Below, one piece after another: positions 46,800-56,016 of a stretch of 64,000 bases of DNA (its first letter is position 1; the number at the start of each line of letters is the position of its first letter). Source of the stretch: Pseudomonas antarctica (GTDB lineage: Bacteria > Pseudomonadota > Gammaproteobacteria > Pseudomonadales > Pseudomonadaceae). The notes beneath the pieces were generated by a model that saw nothing but the letters and a program-made list of their open reading frames with translations, was not told the origin of the DNA and ran no database searches. The DNA lies in NCBI RefSeq assembly GCF_001647715.1, contig NZ_CP015600.1, positions 4,712,001 to 4,776,000 on the forward strand, given 5' to 3'. The position numbers and the translations under genes are program-made.

Positions 46800-49253
46800 A
46801 TGAAAAGACTCAAATTGGTGATGATCGGCAACGGCATGGCCGGGGTTCGCACCCTCGAGGAATTGCTCAAGCTGAGCAGCGACCTGTACGACATCACCGT
46901 GTTCGGCGCCGAGCCCCACACCAACTACAACCGAATTCTGTTGTCGCCGGTGCTGGCGGGCGAGCAGACGTTCGAAGAGATCGTGCTCAACGATCTCAGT
47001 TGGTACCTGGATAACAACATCAAGTTGTTGCTCAACCGCAAAGTGGTGCAGATCGACCGCATCAAACGCATCGTTATTGCCGAAGACGGCAGCGAAGCCG
47101 AATACGATCGCCTGCTGATCGCCACCGGCTCAACGCCGTTTATCCTGCCGATCCCCGGCAACACCTTAAAGGGTGTAATCGGCTACCGCGACATCGCCGA
47201 TACCCAGGCCATGATCGACACCGCCAAGACCCACACGCACGCCGTGGTGATCGGCGGTGGTCTGCTCGGCCTGGAAGCCGCCAACGGTCTGATGCTGCGC
47301 GGCATGCACGTGACTGTGGTGCATATCGGCGAATGGCTGCTGGAGCGCCAGCTGGACAAGACCAGCGGCCAGTTACTGCAAACCGAACTGGAAAACCGTG
47401 GCCTGGTGTTTCGGCTGTGTGAACAGACCCAGGCCCTGCACGACGCCGGCAATGGCCGCGTTGGCTCCGTGCAATTCAAGAATGGCGACATCATCCCCGC
47501 CGATCTGGTGGTAATGGCCGCCGGTATCCGCCCCAACACTGAACTCGCGGAAAAGTCCGGCATCCCCTGCAACCGTGGGATTCTGGTCAACGACACCCTG
47601 CAAACCTACGACCCGCGCATCTATGCCATCGGTGAATGTGCCAACCATCGCGGGATTGCCTACGGGCTGGAGGCGCCGCTGTTCGAGCAAGCCAAGGTCT
47701 GCGCCAATCATCTGGCCCAGTTGGGCTTTGCGACCTATAAGGGTTCGGTCACTTCGACCAAATTGAAGGTGACCGGCATCGACTTGTTCTCGGCTGGCGA
47801 CTTTATGGGCGGCGAAGGCACCGAGACCATCACCCTCTCCGACCCGATCGGTGGCGTTTACAAGAAACTGGTGATCAAGGACGACATCCTGGTCGGCGCC
47901 TGCCTGTACGGCGATACCGCAGACGGCGGTTGGTATTTCCGTCAGATCCGTGAGAACCACGCGATTGGCGAGATCCGCGATCACTTGATGTTTGGCGAAA
48001 ACACTCTCGGCGATGTAGGCCATCAAGGCCAGGACAAGGCCATGAGCATGGCCGACAACGCCGAAGTCTGCGGATGCAACGGCGTGTGCAAGGGCACCAT
48101 CGTCAAGGCGATTCAGGAACATGGGCTGTTCAGCGTTGACGAGGTGAAAAAGCACACCAAGGCCGCCAGCTCCTGCGGCTCGTGTGCCGGGCTGGTGGAA
48201 CAGATTTTAATCAACACCGTGGGAGGCGCTGCGGACGTCAAACCGAAAAGCGAAAAAGCTATTTGCGGTTGCAGCGACCTCAACCACGGGCAAATCCGCC
48301 AGGCTATCCGCGAACAGCATCTGCTGACCATCGCCAGCACCATGACTTACCTGAACTGGCGCACACCCAATGGCTGTGCCACTTGCCGCCCGGCATTGAA
48401 TTACTACCTGATTTCCACCTGGCCCGGCGAAGCCAGGGATGACCCGCAATCGCGCCTGATCAACGAACGCGCCCACGCCAATATTCAGAAGGACGGCACC
48501 TATTCTGTAGTCCCCCGGATGTGGGGCGGGGTGACCAATCCCTCGGAGCTACGGCGTATCGCCGATGTGGCCGACAAGTACAACGTGCCGATGGTCAAGG
48601 TCACCGGCGGCCAGCGTATTGACCTGCTGGGCATCAAGAAACAGGACCTGCCCGGCGTCTGGAAAGACCTCGACATGCCGTCCGGCCATGCTTACGGCAA
48701 ATCCATCCGCACCGTGAAGACCTGCGTCGGCAGCGAGTTCTGCCGCTTCGGCACTCAGAACTCCACGCAGTTGGGCATCGAACTGGAGCATGACCTGTTC
48801 AATATGTGGTCGCCGCACAAGGTCAAGCTGGCAGTGTCGGGCTGCCCACGCAATTGCTCGGAAGCGGGCATCAAGGACGTAGGAATTATCGGTGTCGACT
48901 CCGGCTGGGAGATGTATATCGGCGGCAATGGCGGGATCAAAACCGAAGTCGCAGCGTTCTTCGTCAAGCTGAAAACCGCCGAAGAAGTCCGCGAATACAA
49001 CGGCGCTTTCCTGCAGCTGTACCGCGAAGAAGCCTTCTACCTAGAGCGCACCGTGCATTACCTGCAACGGGTGGGCATGGAACATATCAAGAAGGCCGTA
49101 TTGGAAGACCCGGCCAGGCGCCAGGCGCTCAATGAGCGCCTGCAGTTCTCACTGTCATTCGAACAAGACCCTTGGAAGGAACGCCTGGAGCAGCCGCTGC
49201 TGAAAAAGGAGTTCGAGGTTATTCCCGTCAAGCAACTGGAGGTGCAGGCATGA
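46800..49253 (+). CDS. nirB: Assimilatory nitrite reductase large subunit
   Basis: An 817-residue NAD(P)H-dependent enzyme that reduces nitrite to ammonium. It has an FAD-binding N-terminus (VMIGNGMAGVRTLEELL) and an NADH domain (AVVIGGGLLGLEAANGL). Two BFD-like [2Fe-2S] segments follow (CGCNGVCKGTIVKAI, then CGCSDLNHGQIRQAI). The siroheme/4Fe-4S part has TCVGSEFCRFGTQNST and SGCPRNCSEAGIKD. The ATG at 46800 follows GGAGAACG. nirD overlaps its stop by four bases. Its siroheme is supplied by CobA at the end of the operon. Confidence 0.97.
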   Translation: MKRLKLVMIGNGMAGVRTLEELLKLSSDLYDITVFGAEPHTNYNRILLSPVLAGEQTFEEIVLNDLSWYLDNNIKLLLNRKVVQIDRIKRIVIAEDGSEAEYDRLLIATGSTPFILPIPGNTLKGVIGYRDIADTQAMIDTAKTHTHAVVIGGGLLGLEAANGLMLRGMHVTVVHIGEWLLERQLDKTSGQLLQTELENRGLVFRLCEQTQALHDAGNGRVGSVQFKNGDIIPADLVVMAAGIRPNTELAEKSGIPCNRGILVNDTLQTYDPRIYAIGECANHRGIAYGLEAPLFEQAKVCANHLAQLGFATYKGSVTSTKLKVTGIDLFSAGDFMGGEGTETITLSDPIGGVYKKLVIKDDILVGACLYGDTADGGWYFRQIRENHAIGEIRDHLMFGENTLGDVGHQGQDKAMSMADNAEVCGCNGVCKGTIVKAIQEHGLFSVDEVKKHTKAASSCGSCAGLVEQILINTVGGAADVKPKSEKAICGCSDLNHGQIRQAIREQHLLTIASTMTYLNWRTPNGCATCRPALNYYLISTWPGEARDDPQSRLINERAHANIQKDGTYSVVPRMWGGVTNPSELRRIADVADKYNVPMVKVTGGQRIDLLGIKKQDLPGVWKDLDMPSGHAYGKSIRTVKTCVGSEFCRFGTQNSTQLGIELEHDLFNMWSPHKVKLAVSGCPRNCSEAGIKDVGIIGVDSGWEMYIGGNGGIKTEVAAFFVKLKTAEEVREYNGAFLQLYREEAFYLERTVHYLQRVGMEHIKKAVLEDPARRQALNERLQFSLSFEQDPWKERLEQPLLKKEFEVIPVKQLEVQA

Positions 49254-49567
49254 ACTGGCTGGATATTTGCGCCCTCGATGAAATCAACACTCTGGGTTCG
49301 CGCATCATCAATGGACCCAAAGGCGATATCGCGATTTTTCGTACCAGTGATGACGAAGTTTTCGCCCTCGACGACCGCTGTCCGCATAAGGGCGGGCCAC
49401 TGTCCCAAGGTTTGATCTATGGCAAGCGCGTGGCCTGCCCGCTGCATAACTGGCAGATCGACCTGGCGTCCGGCGAAGCCCAGGCACCGGATATTGGCTG
49501 CGCCCATCATCACTTCGCCCGCGTGGAAAACGGCCGAGTGATGTTGGCCCTGCGGGACGCGGGTTGA
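49250..49567 (+). CDS. nirD: Nitrite reductase small subunit (Rieske-type)
   Basis: The 105-residue protein keeps the full Rieske ligand set: the first C and H in DDRCPHKGGPLS and the second in VACPLHNWQIDL, so it may bind a [2Fe-2S] cluster. The E. coli NirD lacks these ligands. It pairs with NirB in nitrite reduction. The ATG overlaps the end of nirB (ATGA), and its own stop overlaps the next gene, so translation runs through the whole group. Confidence 0.95.
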   Translation: MNWLDICALDEINTLGSRIINGPKGDIAIFRTSDDEVFALDDRCPHKGGPLSQGLIYGKRVACPLHNWQIDLASGEAQAPDIGCAHHHFARVENGRVMLALRDAG

Positions 49568-52275
49568 TGAACCGCCAGACCACTGCATCCACGTGTTGTT
49601 ATTGCGGGGTGGGTTGCGGCGTGCTGATCGAGCATGACGGCTCGCAGATCCTGGCCGTGCAAGGCGACCCGAACCACCCGGCAAACTTCGGCAAGTTGTG
49701 CAGCAAAGGCGCCAGCCTGCACCTGACCGGCGACCTGGCTGCCCGCGCCTTGTACCCGGAGCTTCGCCTGGGCAAAGGCCTGGCCCCTGCCCGCACCGAC
49801 TGGGACACGGCTCTCGAACACGCGGCCAACGTGTTCGCCGACACCATCGCCGAGCACGGGCCGGACAGCGTGGCGTTCTACATATCCGGGCAATTGCTGA
49901 CAGAGGACTATTACAGCTTCAACAAGCTGGCCCGCGCGGTGGTCGGCACCAACAATATCGACAGCAACTCGCGGCTGTGCATGTCTTCGGCGGTGGTTGG
50001 CTACAAGCGCAGCCTGGGCGCCGATGCACCGCCGTGCAGTTATGAAGACCTGGAGTCCAGCGACTGTGTGATGATCGTCGGCAGCAACATGGCCTACGCC
50101 CACCCAGTATTGTTCCGACGCCTGGAGGAAGCTAAATCCCGGCGTCCACAGATGAAAGTCGTGGTCATTGACCCCCGGCGTACCGACACCTGCGATTTGG
50201 CTGACCTGCACTTGGCGATCTTGCCGGGCACGGACGTCGCGTTGTTTCACGGAATTTTGCATCTGTTGCTGTGGGAAGACTGGATCGACCGCGACTTTAT
50301 CCAGGCGCATACCGATGGGTTGGCCGAGTTAAAGCGACTGGTGCATGACTACACACCGCAAATGGTCACGCAGTTGTGCGGGATCAGCGTCGAGCAACTG
50401 CGCCTGTGTGCGCAATGGGTCGGCACGTCCAGCAGTTTTCTGTCGCTGTGGTGCATGGGGCTGAACCAATCCACCGCCGGCAGTGCGAAAAACAGCGCGC
50501 TGATCAACTTGCACCTGGCGACCGGCACGATTGGCCGACCGGGCTGTGGGCCGTTTTCCCTGACGGGTCAGCCCAATGCGATGGGTGGACGCGAGACCGG
50601 CAGCTTGTCGAATTTACTCCCAGGGCACCGCGAAGCGGCCAACCCCGAACACCGAGCGCAAGTCGCCGCCTATTGGGGAGTTGAATCGTTGCCCGCGACA
50701 ACCGGACTAACGGCGATCGAACTGTTCGAGCAAATCCAGGCCGGCAAGATCAAGGCATTGTGGATTGCCTGTACCAACCCTGCGCAATCCCTGCCGGACC
50801 AGAACAGCGTCCGTGCGGCCTTGGCCGCCTGCCCGTTCGTGGTCTTGCAGGAAGCCTTTCGCACGACCGAAACTGCTGCCTATGCCGACCTGCTGCTGCC
50901 TGCCGCCAGTTGGGGGGAGAAGGAAGGCACAGTGACCAACTCCGAACGGCGTATTTCCCACGTGCGCCGCGCCATCGTCCCACCAGGAGAAGCGCGTCCC
51001 GATTGGGCGATTACGGTGGATTTCGCACGGCGGCTGGAGCGTCGCTTACGGCCGGGATCGACCAGCCTGTTTACGTTTGAACAACCTGCGCAGATTTTTG
51101 ATGAGTACAAAGGACTGACCGGCGACCGCGACCTAGACTTGTCAGGCCTCAGCCATGCCCTGCTCGATCAGATCGGCCCGCAGCAATGGCCATTTCCCGT
51201 GGGCGCGCAAACGGGAACGCCGCGCCTGTACACCGATGGCACCTTCCCCACCGAAACCGGCCGCGCGCACTTTATCGCCGACCCTTACCGCGCCGCCAAG
51301 GAACAGCGGGACGCGCGCTTCCCGCTGACCCTTATCACCGGCCGCCTGCGCGACCAGTGGCACGGCATGAGCCGCACCGGCACGGCGGCGCAGTTGTTCG
51401 GGCACGTCAGTGAGGCGTTACTGAGCCTGCACCCGGAAGAGTTACGCCGCCATCGCTTCAAAGAAGGTGACCTGGTCAGCCTGAAAAGCCGTCGCGGCAG
51501 CGTGATCGTCGCCGTCAGCAGTGACGACAGCGTGCGTCCAGGCCAGGCGTTCTTGCCCATGCATTGGGGCGATCGCTTTCTCAAAGGCGGCGTCAACGTC
51601 CTGACCCCACCGGCGTTCGATCCCCTGTCAAAACAACCCGAACTCAAGCACAGCGGCGTGCGCCTGGAGCCAGTGCAACTGCCATGGCAGCTGTTCGCGC
51701 TGATCGAAGGAAATATACAGCAACACTTTGAGGCCCTGCGCCCGCTGTGCGAGGGCTTTGCCTACGTCAGCCTCAGCCTGGCCGGGCGCGAAAGGCCGGC
51801 GCTGCTGGTGCGCGCTGCGCACACCGAAGCGCCCGACCTGCAACTGTTGACCCGAATCGACGAACTGCTGGGCCTGAACGACGGCCCTGTCATGGCCTAT
51901 GACGACCCCCGTCGCTCAATCGGCAAGCGCGTCAAAATTGAAAAAGGCCGCATTACTGCGCTGCGCCTGGCAGGCGAAACCCTGGCCCGGCACTGGCTGC
52001 AAAACCTCTGGCAGGAAGGCCGGGCTGACGAACAACTGCGTCGCTGGCTGTTGGCGCCGCTCAGTGCTCCACCGGGTGGCACGACAGCCAGCACCAAGAC
52101 TTTGTGCAACTGCAAGAACGTCAGCGAAAGCGCGGTGTGCGCCGGTATCGGCCGTGGATTGGACCTGGACAGGCTCAAACAGGAACTCGGCTGCGGCACT
52201 CAATGCGGCTCCTGTGTACCGGAAATCAAACGTCTTTTGGCCAGCAACCCGCAGCCAATCGCAATGCGTGTGTGA
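49567..52275 (+). CDS. Assimilatory nitrate reductase catalytic subunit with C-terminal BFD-like domain
   Basis: A 902-residue molybdopterin enzyme that reduces nitrate to nitrite. The N-terminal [4Fe-4S] motif is CCYCGVGCGV with a later cysteine in FGKLCSKGA. The molybdopterin core follows (SRLCMSSAVVGYKRSLG, VIDPRRTDTCDLADL, TGQPNAMGGRETG), and a dinucleotide-binding domain starts near residue 590. The last 60 residues hold a BFD-like [2Fe-2S] site, LCNCKNVSE and CGTQCGSCVPEIK. The start overlaps the nirD stop (TGATG). In other species this gene is called nasA, nasC or narB, so I leave the symbol empty. Confidence 0.95.
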   Translation: MNRQTTASTCCYCGVGCGVLIEHDGSQILAVQGDPNHPANFGKLCSKGASLHLTGDLAARALYPELRLGKGLAPARTDWDTALEHAANVFADTIAEHGPDSVAFYISGQLLTEDYYSFNKLARAVVGTNNIDSNSRLCMSSAVVGYKRSLGADAPPCSYEDLESSDCVMIVGSNMAYAHPVLFRRLEEAKSRRPQMKVVVIDPRRTDTCDLADLHLAILPGTDVALFHGILHLLLWEDWIDRDFIQAHTDGLAELKRLVHDYTPQMVTQLCGISVEQLRLCAQWVGTSSSFLSLWCMGLNQSTAGSAKNSALINLHLATGTIGRPGCGPFSLTGQPNAMGGRETGSLSNLLPGHREAANPEHRAQVAAYWGVESLPATTGLTAIELFEQIQAGKIKALWIACTNPAQSLPDQNSVRAALAACPFVVLQEAFRTTETAAYADLLLPAASWGEKEGTVTNSERRISHVRRAIVPPGEARPDWAITVDFARRLERRLRPGSTSLFTFEQPAQIFDEYKGLTGDRDLDLSGLSHALLDQIGPQQWPFPVGAQTGTPRLYTDGTFPTETGRAHFIADPYRAAKEQRDARFPLTLITGRLRDQWHGMSRTGTAAQLFGHVSEALLSLHPEELRRHRFKEGDLVSLKSRRGSVIVAVSSDDSVRPGQAFLPMHWGDRFLKGGVNVLTPPAFDPLSKQPELKHSGVRLEPVQLPWQLFALIEGNIQQHFEALRPLCEGFAYVSLSLAGRERPALLVRAAHTEAPDLQLLTRIDELLGLNDGPVMAYDDPRRSIGKRVKIEKGRITALRLAGETLARHWLQNLWQEGRADEQLRRWLLAPLSAPPGGTTASTKTLCNCKNVSESAVCAGIGRGLDLDRLKQELGCGTQCGSCVPEIKRLLASNPQPIAMRV

Positions 52276-52284
52276 GGGGAAAAT

Positions 52285-53028
52285 ATGAGCGCAAAGGTTT
52301 GGCTGGTGGGCGCAGGGCCGGGTGATCCGGAGTTGTTGACCCTCAAGGCGGTGCGGGCCCTGCACGAAGCCGATGTGGTGCTGATCGATGATTTGGTCAA
52401 CCCGGCAGTGCTGGAACACTGCGTCAACGCGCGGGTAATTACCGTAGGCAAGCGTGGGGGTTGCCGTTCGACGCCGCAGGATTTCATTCACCGCCTGATG
52501 CAGCGTTATGCGCGCCAGGGCAAATGCGTGGTGCGACTTAAAGGTGGTGACCCGTGCATTTTTGGTCGAGGCGGCGAAGAGGCGACGTGGTTGCGTGAGC
52601 GCGGGGTGGAGGTGGAATTGGTCAACGGGATTACAGCGGGGCTGGCGGGGGCAACGAATTGCGATATCCCGCTGACGTTACGTGGTGTCAGCCGAGGCGT
52701 AACACTGGTCACGGCGCATACCCAGGACGACAGCAGCCTGAACTGGCGCGCATTGGTCGAGGGTGGCACGACGTTGGTGGTGTATATGGGCGTGGCGAAA
52801 CTTGAGGAGATTCGTCAGCAACTGCTGGAAGGCGGAATGGCCGCGGATATGCCGGTGGCGATGATCGAAAACGCATCGCTGCCCCAGCAGCGCGAATGTC
52901 GCAGTCATCTGGCGTCTATGCATGCGGATGCGCAGGCGTTTGCCCTGAAGAGCCCGGCGATCCTGGTGATCGGCCCTGTTGCCGCCACTGCACAGGCGAT
53001 CCGGGTTGCGGTCTCAGCCAGCATTTGA
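52285..53028 (+). CDS. cobA: Uroporphyrinogen-III C-methyltransferase
   Basis: A 247-residue SAM-dependent enzyme: KVWLVGAGPGDPELLTLKAV is the conserved start, VVRLKGGDPCIFGRGGEEA the second motif, and GITAGLAGATNCDIPLT and TLVVYMGVAKLEEI later ones. It makes precorrin-2, the precursor of the siroheme used by NirB. It starts nine bases after the nitrate reductase stop with GAGGGGA as ribosome site, and closes the nitrate assimilation operon. A perfect terminator follows. Confidence 0.95.
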   Translation: MSAKVWLVGAGPGDPELLTLKAVRALHEADVVLIDDLVNPAVLEHCVNARVITVGKRGGCRSTPQDFIHRLMQRYARQGKCVVRLKGGDPCIFGRGGEEATWLRERGVEVELVNGITAGLAGATNCDIPLTLRGVSRGVTLVTAHTQDDSSLNWRALVEGGTTLVVYMGVAKLEEIRQQLLEGGMAADMPVAMIENASLPQQRECRSHLASMHADAQAFALKSPAILVIGPVAATAQAIRVAVSASI

Positions 53029-53042
53029 GGCAAATCACAGGC

Positions 53043-53075
53043 GAAAAAAAGCCCGGCCTAAGCCGGGCTTTTTTC
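53043..53075. terminator. Bidirectional terminator between cobA and oprF
   Basis: AAAAAAAGCCCGGC-CTAA-GCCGGGCTTTTTT is a seven-base-pair GC stem with A and T tails on both sides. It can end both convergent transcripts. Confidence 0.94.
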
Positions 53076-53088
53076 TACCACTCAGTAA

Positions 53089-54072
53089 TTACTGAGCAGC
53101 TTGAGCTTCTACCGAGGCTTCTACGCGACGGTTGATAGCGCGGCCAGCTTCAGTTGCGTTGTCAGCAACTGGGCGGGATTTGCCATAACCAACCGAGCTT
53201 ACACGGTTAGGAGCGATACCGTCTTTGACCAGAACTTGCTTGACCGCGTCAGCACGACGCTGGGACAGCTTCTGGTTGTAAGCGTCAGGACCGACGGAGT
53301 CAGTGTGACCTTCAACAACGGTGGTGGTCTGTGGGTACTGTTTCATGAAGTCAGCGAGGTTTTTCACGTCGCCGTAGCTGTTAGGCTTAACAACCGACTT
53401 GTCGAAGTCGAACTTCACGTCCAGCTCAACACGAACAACCTGAGCAACTGGAGCTTCTGGCTCTGGAGTTGGCTCTGGAGCTGGTGCTGGGGTAGGAGCT
53501 GGAGCAACTGCGCCAGCGTTACCGCCGAAGTTCACACCCAGGCCGACCAGTGCGGAGTAATCCCACTTGCCGTTGTCCAGTGCGTAGTCAGCTTCAACGC
53601 CAGCACGTGCGAACAGGTTGTTGGTGAAGTAGTACTTCACGCCAGCGCCAGCGATAGCCAGGGTCGACTGGTCACGACCAGTGTGACCGTCAGCAGCAAC
53701 GTTGGTACGGCTCTGGTGACCGAAACCACCTTCAACGTATGGACGCAGGGAGTCAACACCGGCCTGACCGAAGTGGTACTGAGCAGTCACGCTGCCAGTG
53801 TCACCTTTGATCTTCTGGTTGCCAGTACCGCCGTTGGAGCGGGTGTGGTTGGTCGTGTCGTAGTTCAGGTTGATCGACACATCGTCGGTCAAGAAGTAAC
53901 CGATGCTTGCGCCAGGGTTGAAGCCGTCTTCGATGTGCTTAACGCTATCGTTGTACTGCTTCTTGTAGAACAGCTGGCCTTCAACTGCGCCTTGGCCTTG
54001 TGCCAGAGCGCCGAAAGAAGTGGCAGCAATAAGAGAACCAATGGCAAAGCCCAAGGTGTTTTTCAGTTTCAT
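53089..54072 (-). CDS. oprF: Major outer-membrane porin OprF
   Basis: The 327-residue protein has a signal peptide (MKLKNTLGFAIGSLIAATSF, then GALAQ), an N-terminal eight-stranded barrel (about residues 25-185) and a proline/alanine/glutamate hinge with PAPTPAPAPEPTPEPE. A C-terminal OmpA peptidoglycan-binding domain follows (KFDFDKSVVKPNSYGD, VVEGHTDSVGPDAYNQKLS, RRADAVKQVL). It links outer membrane to cell wall and forms a slow porin. sigX lies upstream on the same strand, separated by 107 bases that should hold an oprF promoter. Confidence 0.97.
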   Translation of the reverse strand: MKLKNTLGFAIGSLIAATSFGALAQGQGAVEGQLFYKKQYNDSVKHIEDGFNPGASIGYFLTDDVSINLNYDTTNHTRSNGGTGNQKIKGDTGSVTAQYHFGQAGVDSLRPYVEGGFGHQSRTNVAADGHTGRDQSTLAIAGAGVKYYFTNNLFARAGVEADYALDNGKWDYSALVGLGVNFGGNAGAVAPAPTPAPAPEPTPEPEAPVAQVVRVELDVKFDFDKSVVKPNSYGDVKNLADFMKQYPQTTTVVEGHTDSVGPDAYNQKLSQRRADAVKQVLVKDGIAPNRVSSVGYGKSRPVADNATEAGRAINRRVEASVEAQAAQ

Positions 54073-54179
54073 CCGTTAAATCCCCATCTGGTGATTGTAA
54101 AGCAGTCCCACAAACCGGGGGACAACTCGGCGACAAGTCTAACAGAACTTGCCTACACGTAAGAGATATTTGCACCGAA

Positions 54180-54770
54180 CTAAGTTTCAGTACTGCCCGC
54201 AAATTTCTCACGTAATTTATCAAGAGCACGTTTGTAACGCATTTTTGTAGCACTCAAACCCATGTGCATGATGTCAGCAATTTCCTGAAACTCGAGCTCT
54301 GCGACAAATCGTAGCACCAGAATTTCACGGTCAATTGGATTCACATACACCAACCAACGGTCAAGTCCGCCCTTCTCCTCGGGTGTCGGCGCCTTTTCTT
54401 CAGACGCTTCCTCAAGGGGGTCCAGACTCAAAGCGTCCATCAAGCGACGCTTCCGCCGTTCCTTACGATACTGCGTGATGCACTCGTTGTACGTGATGCT
54501 GTAGAGCCATGTCTTGAACTTCGATTTCCCCTCGAAGTTCTTCAGGCCGTACAGCACCTTGAGCATCACTTCCTGACAGACATCGTCCGCGTCTCTATCG
54601 TTCCCTAAATACCTTGAACAAACGTTGAACAGAGTGCGTTGATACCTGCGCATCAATTCTTCGTACGCGCGTGTTACGTGAAACAGCTCCGTGTGCGAGC
54701 GCGCGACCAACTCCTCATCAGAGAGCTCACGGGGGTCATAGCGCGTAGACAGCGTTTGGGCTTTATTCAA
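54180..54770 (-). CDS. sigX: ECF sigma factor SigX
   Basis: The 196-residue protein has sigma region 2 (LMRRYQRTLFNVCSRYLGND, DDVCQEVMLKVLYGLKNFEG) and region 4 (VLRFVAELEFQEIADIMHMG, then TKMRYKRALDKLREKF). In P. aeruginosa and P. fluorescens SigX controls oprF, cmpX, crfX and envelope lipid genes. No anti-sigma gene is next to it; cmpX, a membrane channel, is upstream on the same strand. Base composition is more AT-rich than its neighbours, as for oprF. Confidence 0.96.
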   Translation of the reverse strand: MNKAQTLSTRYDPRELSDEELVARSHTELFHVTRAYEELMRRYQRTLFNVCSRYLGNDRDADDVCQEVMLKVLYGLKNFEGKSKFKTWLYSITYNECITQYRKERRKRRLMDALSLDPLEEASEEKAPTPEEKGGLDRWLVYVNPIDREILVLRFVAELEFQEIADIMHMGLSATKMRYKRALDKLREKFAGSTET

Positions 54771-54857
54771 AACAAGTCGTGCCGACAGTCAGGTCAATGT
54801 CCGCTACAGCCCGGTCACCCGGGTTTGCGGCGGCGTACATTAGCAGGGTTTACCGGG

Positions 54858-55682
54858 TTAGCGGCTACTGACCTGCTGCTCCAGAAGAATCCGATTGGAC
54901 AGTGACACCAGGTCACCGTCATCGGTCAGCACCGTCGTCTTGACTGTACCGATCTCTTCGATTTGCCCTTCGACCTCGCCCACACGGACCTGTTGCCCAA
55001 CCTGATACAGCTCACGCACATAGATTCCCGCAAGAATCTGACCGGCAATTTCCCGGCTACCCAACCCCATGGCCAGCGCAACGGCCAGACCAACGGTAAT
55101 CAAAACAATCACAATCACGTGGTTAAGAAGGTCAGTTTTGACCTCCAACTGGCTGATCGCGACGGAAATACTGATGATGATCACCAGCCCCTGGGCAATT
55201 CGCCCCAGGCCCGCAGCATAGTCCAAGCCCACGCCTTCGGCTGCCCCACGCACCAGACCGTTGGCCAATTGCGCCAGCAAAACGCCTACCAGCAACACCA
55301 GCGCGCCGCCGAATACTTTCGGCAAATACAGCGCCAGCATGTCGAGCGTAGCTGAAACTCGCTCAAGTCCAAGGGATTGAGCCGCAGAAACCAGAAAAAT
55401 AAGTAAAACGAACCAGTAGACGATCTTCCCGATCAGGGTAGAGATCGGGACTTGCAGCCCGGCACGGCCCAATAGTTTGGTCAAACCGGTGCCCGCCATC
55501 AAGCGATCCAGCCCAAGCTTGGCGAGTAATTTGGACAGCAAGGTGTCGAGCAACTTGGCCACGACAAAACCCAGCAATACCAGGACCAGAGCACCAAACA
55601 GGTTGGGAATGAAATTCGCCACCTTGGTCCACAATGCGGTCATCGCGGTGACCAGGCTCTGGGTCCAGAGATCAAGTTCCAT
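54858..55682 (-). CDS. cmpX: CmpX, small-conductance mechanosensitive-channel-like membrane protein
   Basis: The 274-residue protein starts MELDLWTQSLVTAMTALWTK. It has about four membrane helices (such as LFGALVLVLLGFVVAKLL and GGALVLLVGVLLAQLANGLV) and an MS-channel-like beta region near the C-terminus (VRVGEVEGQIEEIGTVKTTV). In Pseudomonas CmpX is a SigX-regulated inner-membrane protein. The crfX gene ends two bases before the cmpX start, so the two are one unit. The ATG at 55682 is used; a TTG six bases earlier is less likely. Confidence 0.93.
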   Translation of the reverse strand: MELDLWTQSLVTAMTALWTKVANFIPNLFGALVLVLLGFVVAKLLDTLLSKLLAKLGLDRLMAGTGLTKLLGRAGLQVPISTLIGKIVYWFVLLIFLVSAAQSLGLERVSATLDMLALYLPKVFGGALVLLVGVLLAQLANGLVRGAAEGVGLDYAAGLGRIAQGLVIIISISVAISQLEVKTDLLNHVIVIVLITVGLAVALAMGLGSREIAGQILAGIYVRELYQVGQQVRVGEVEGQIEEIGTVKTTVLTDDGDLVSLSNRILLEQQVSSR

Positions 55683-55684
55683 AT

Positions 55685-55930
55685 TCAATCAGCCTTATCA
55701 GCAGTGCGAGCAAGAGGTTTACGACGGGAAACCGGCGATACATGGGCCGAACCATTGTTCAGGGCCATCATCAACGCTGGCAGCCAACGACCGAGCAAAC
55801 CGAACAGGTCACCCGCCCCTACCTGACGGTTGGCGGTTTTCAACACGCGGCCCAGGCAAGCGTCGTCGTCACGGTTGGACGGCGAAGCATTGAGCATGTC
55901 ACGCAAAGACTGTTCGAACGGATCGTGCAT
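55685..55930 (-). CDS. crfX: CrfX, small SigX-cluster protein
   Basis: An 81-residue hydrophilic protein with no signal peptide, starting MHDPFEQSLRDMLNASPSNR. A proline/arginine-rich tail ends it. It is known only as a SigX-dependent gene next to cmpX; its function is not known. GAGAGGTC precedes the ATG at 55930 and the stop is two bases before cmpX, so they are cotranscribed. Confidence 0.88.
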   Translation of the reverse strand: MHDPFEQSLRDMLNASPSNRDDDACLGRVLKTANRQVGAGDLFGLLGRWLPALMMALNNGSAHVSPVSRRKPLARTADKAD

Positions 55931-56016
55931 AAAGACCTCTCGCAAGTATTTTAAAAGACGAGGGTTAAATTCTTGGGGTCACATGCGACCCTTCCTGTGT
56001 TCAGGTCATATTCAGG

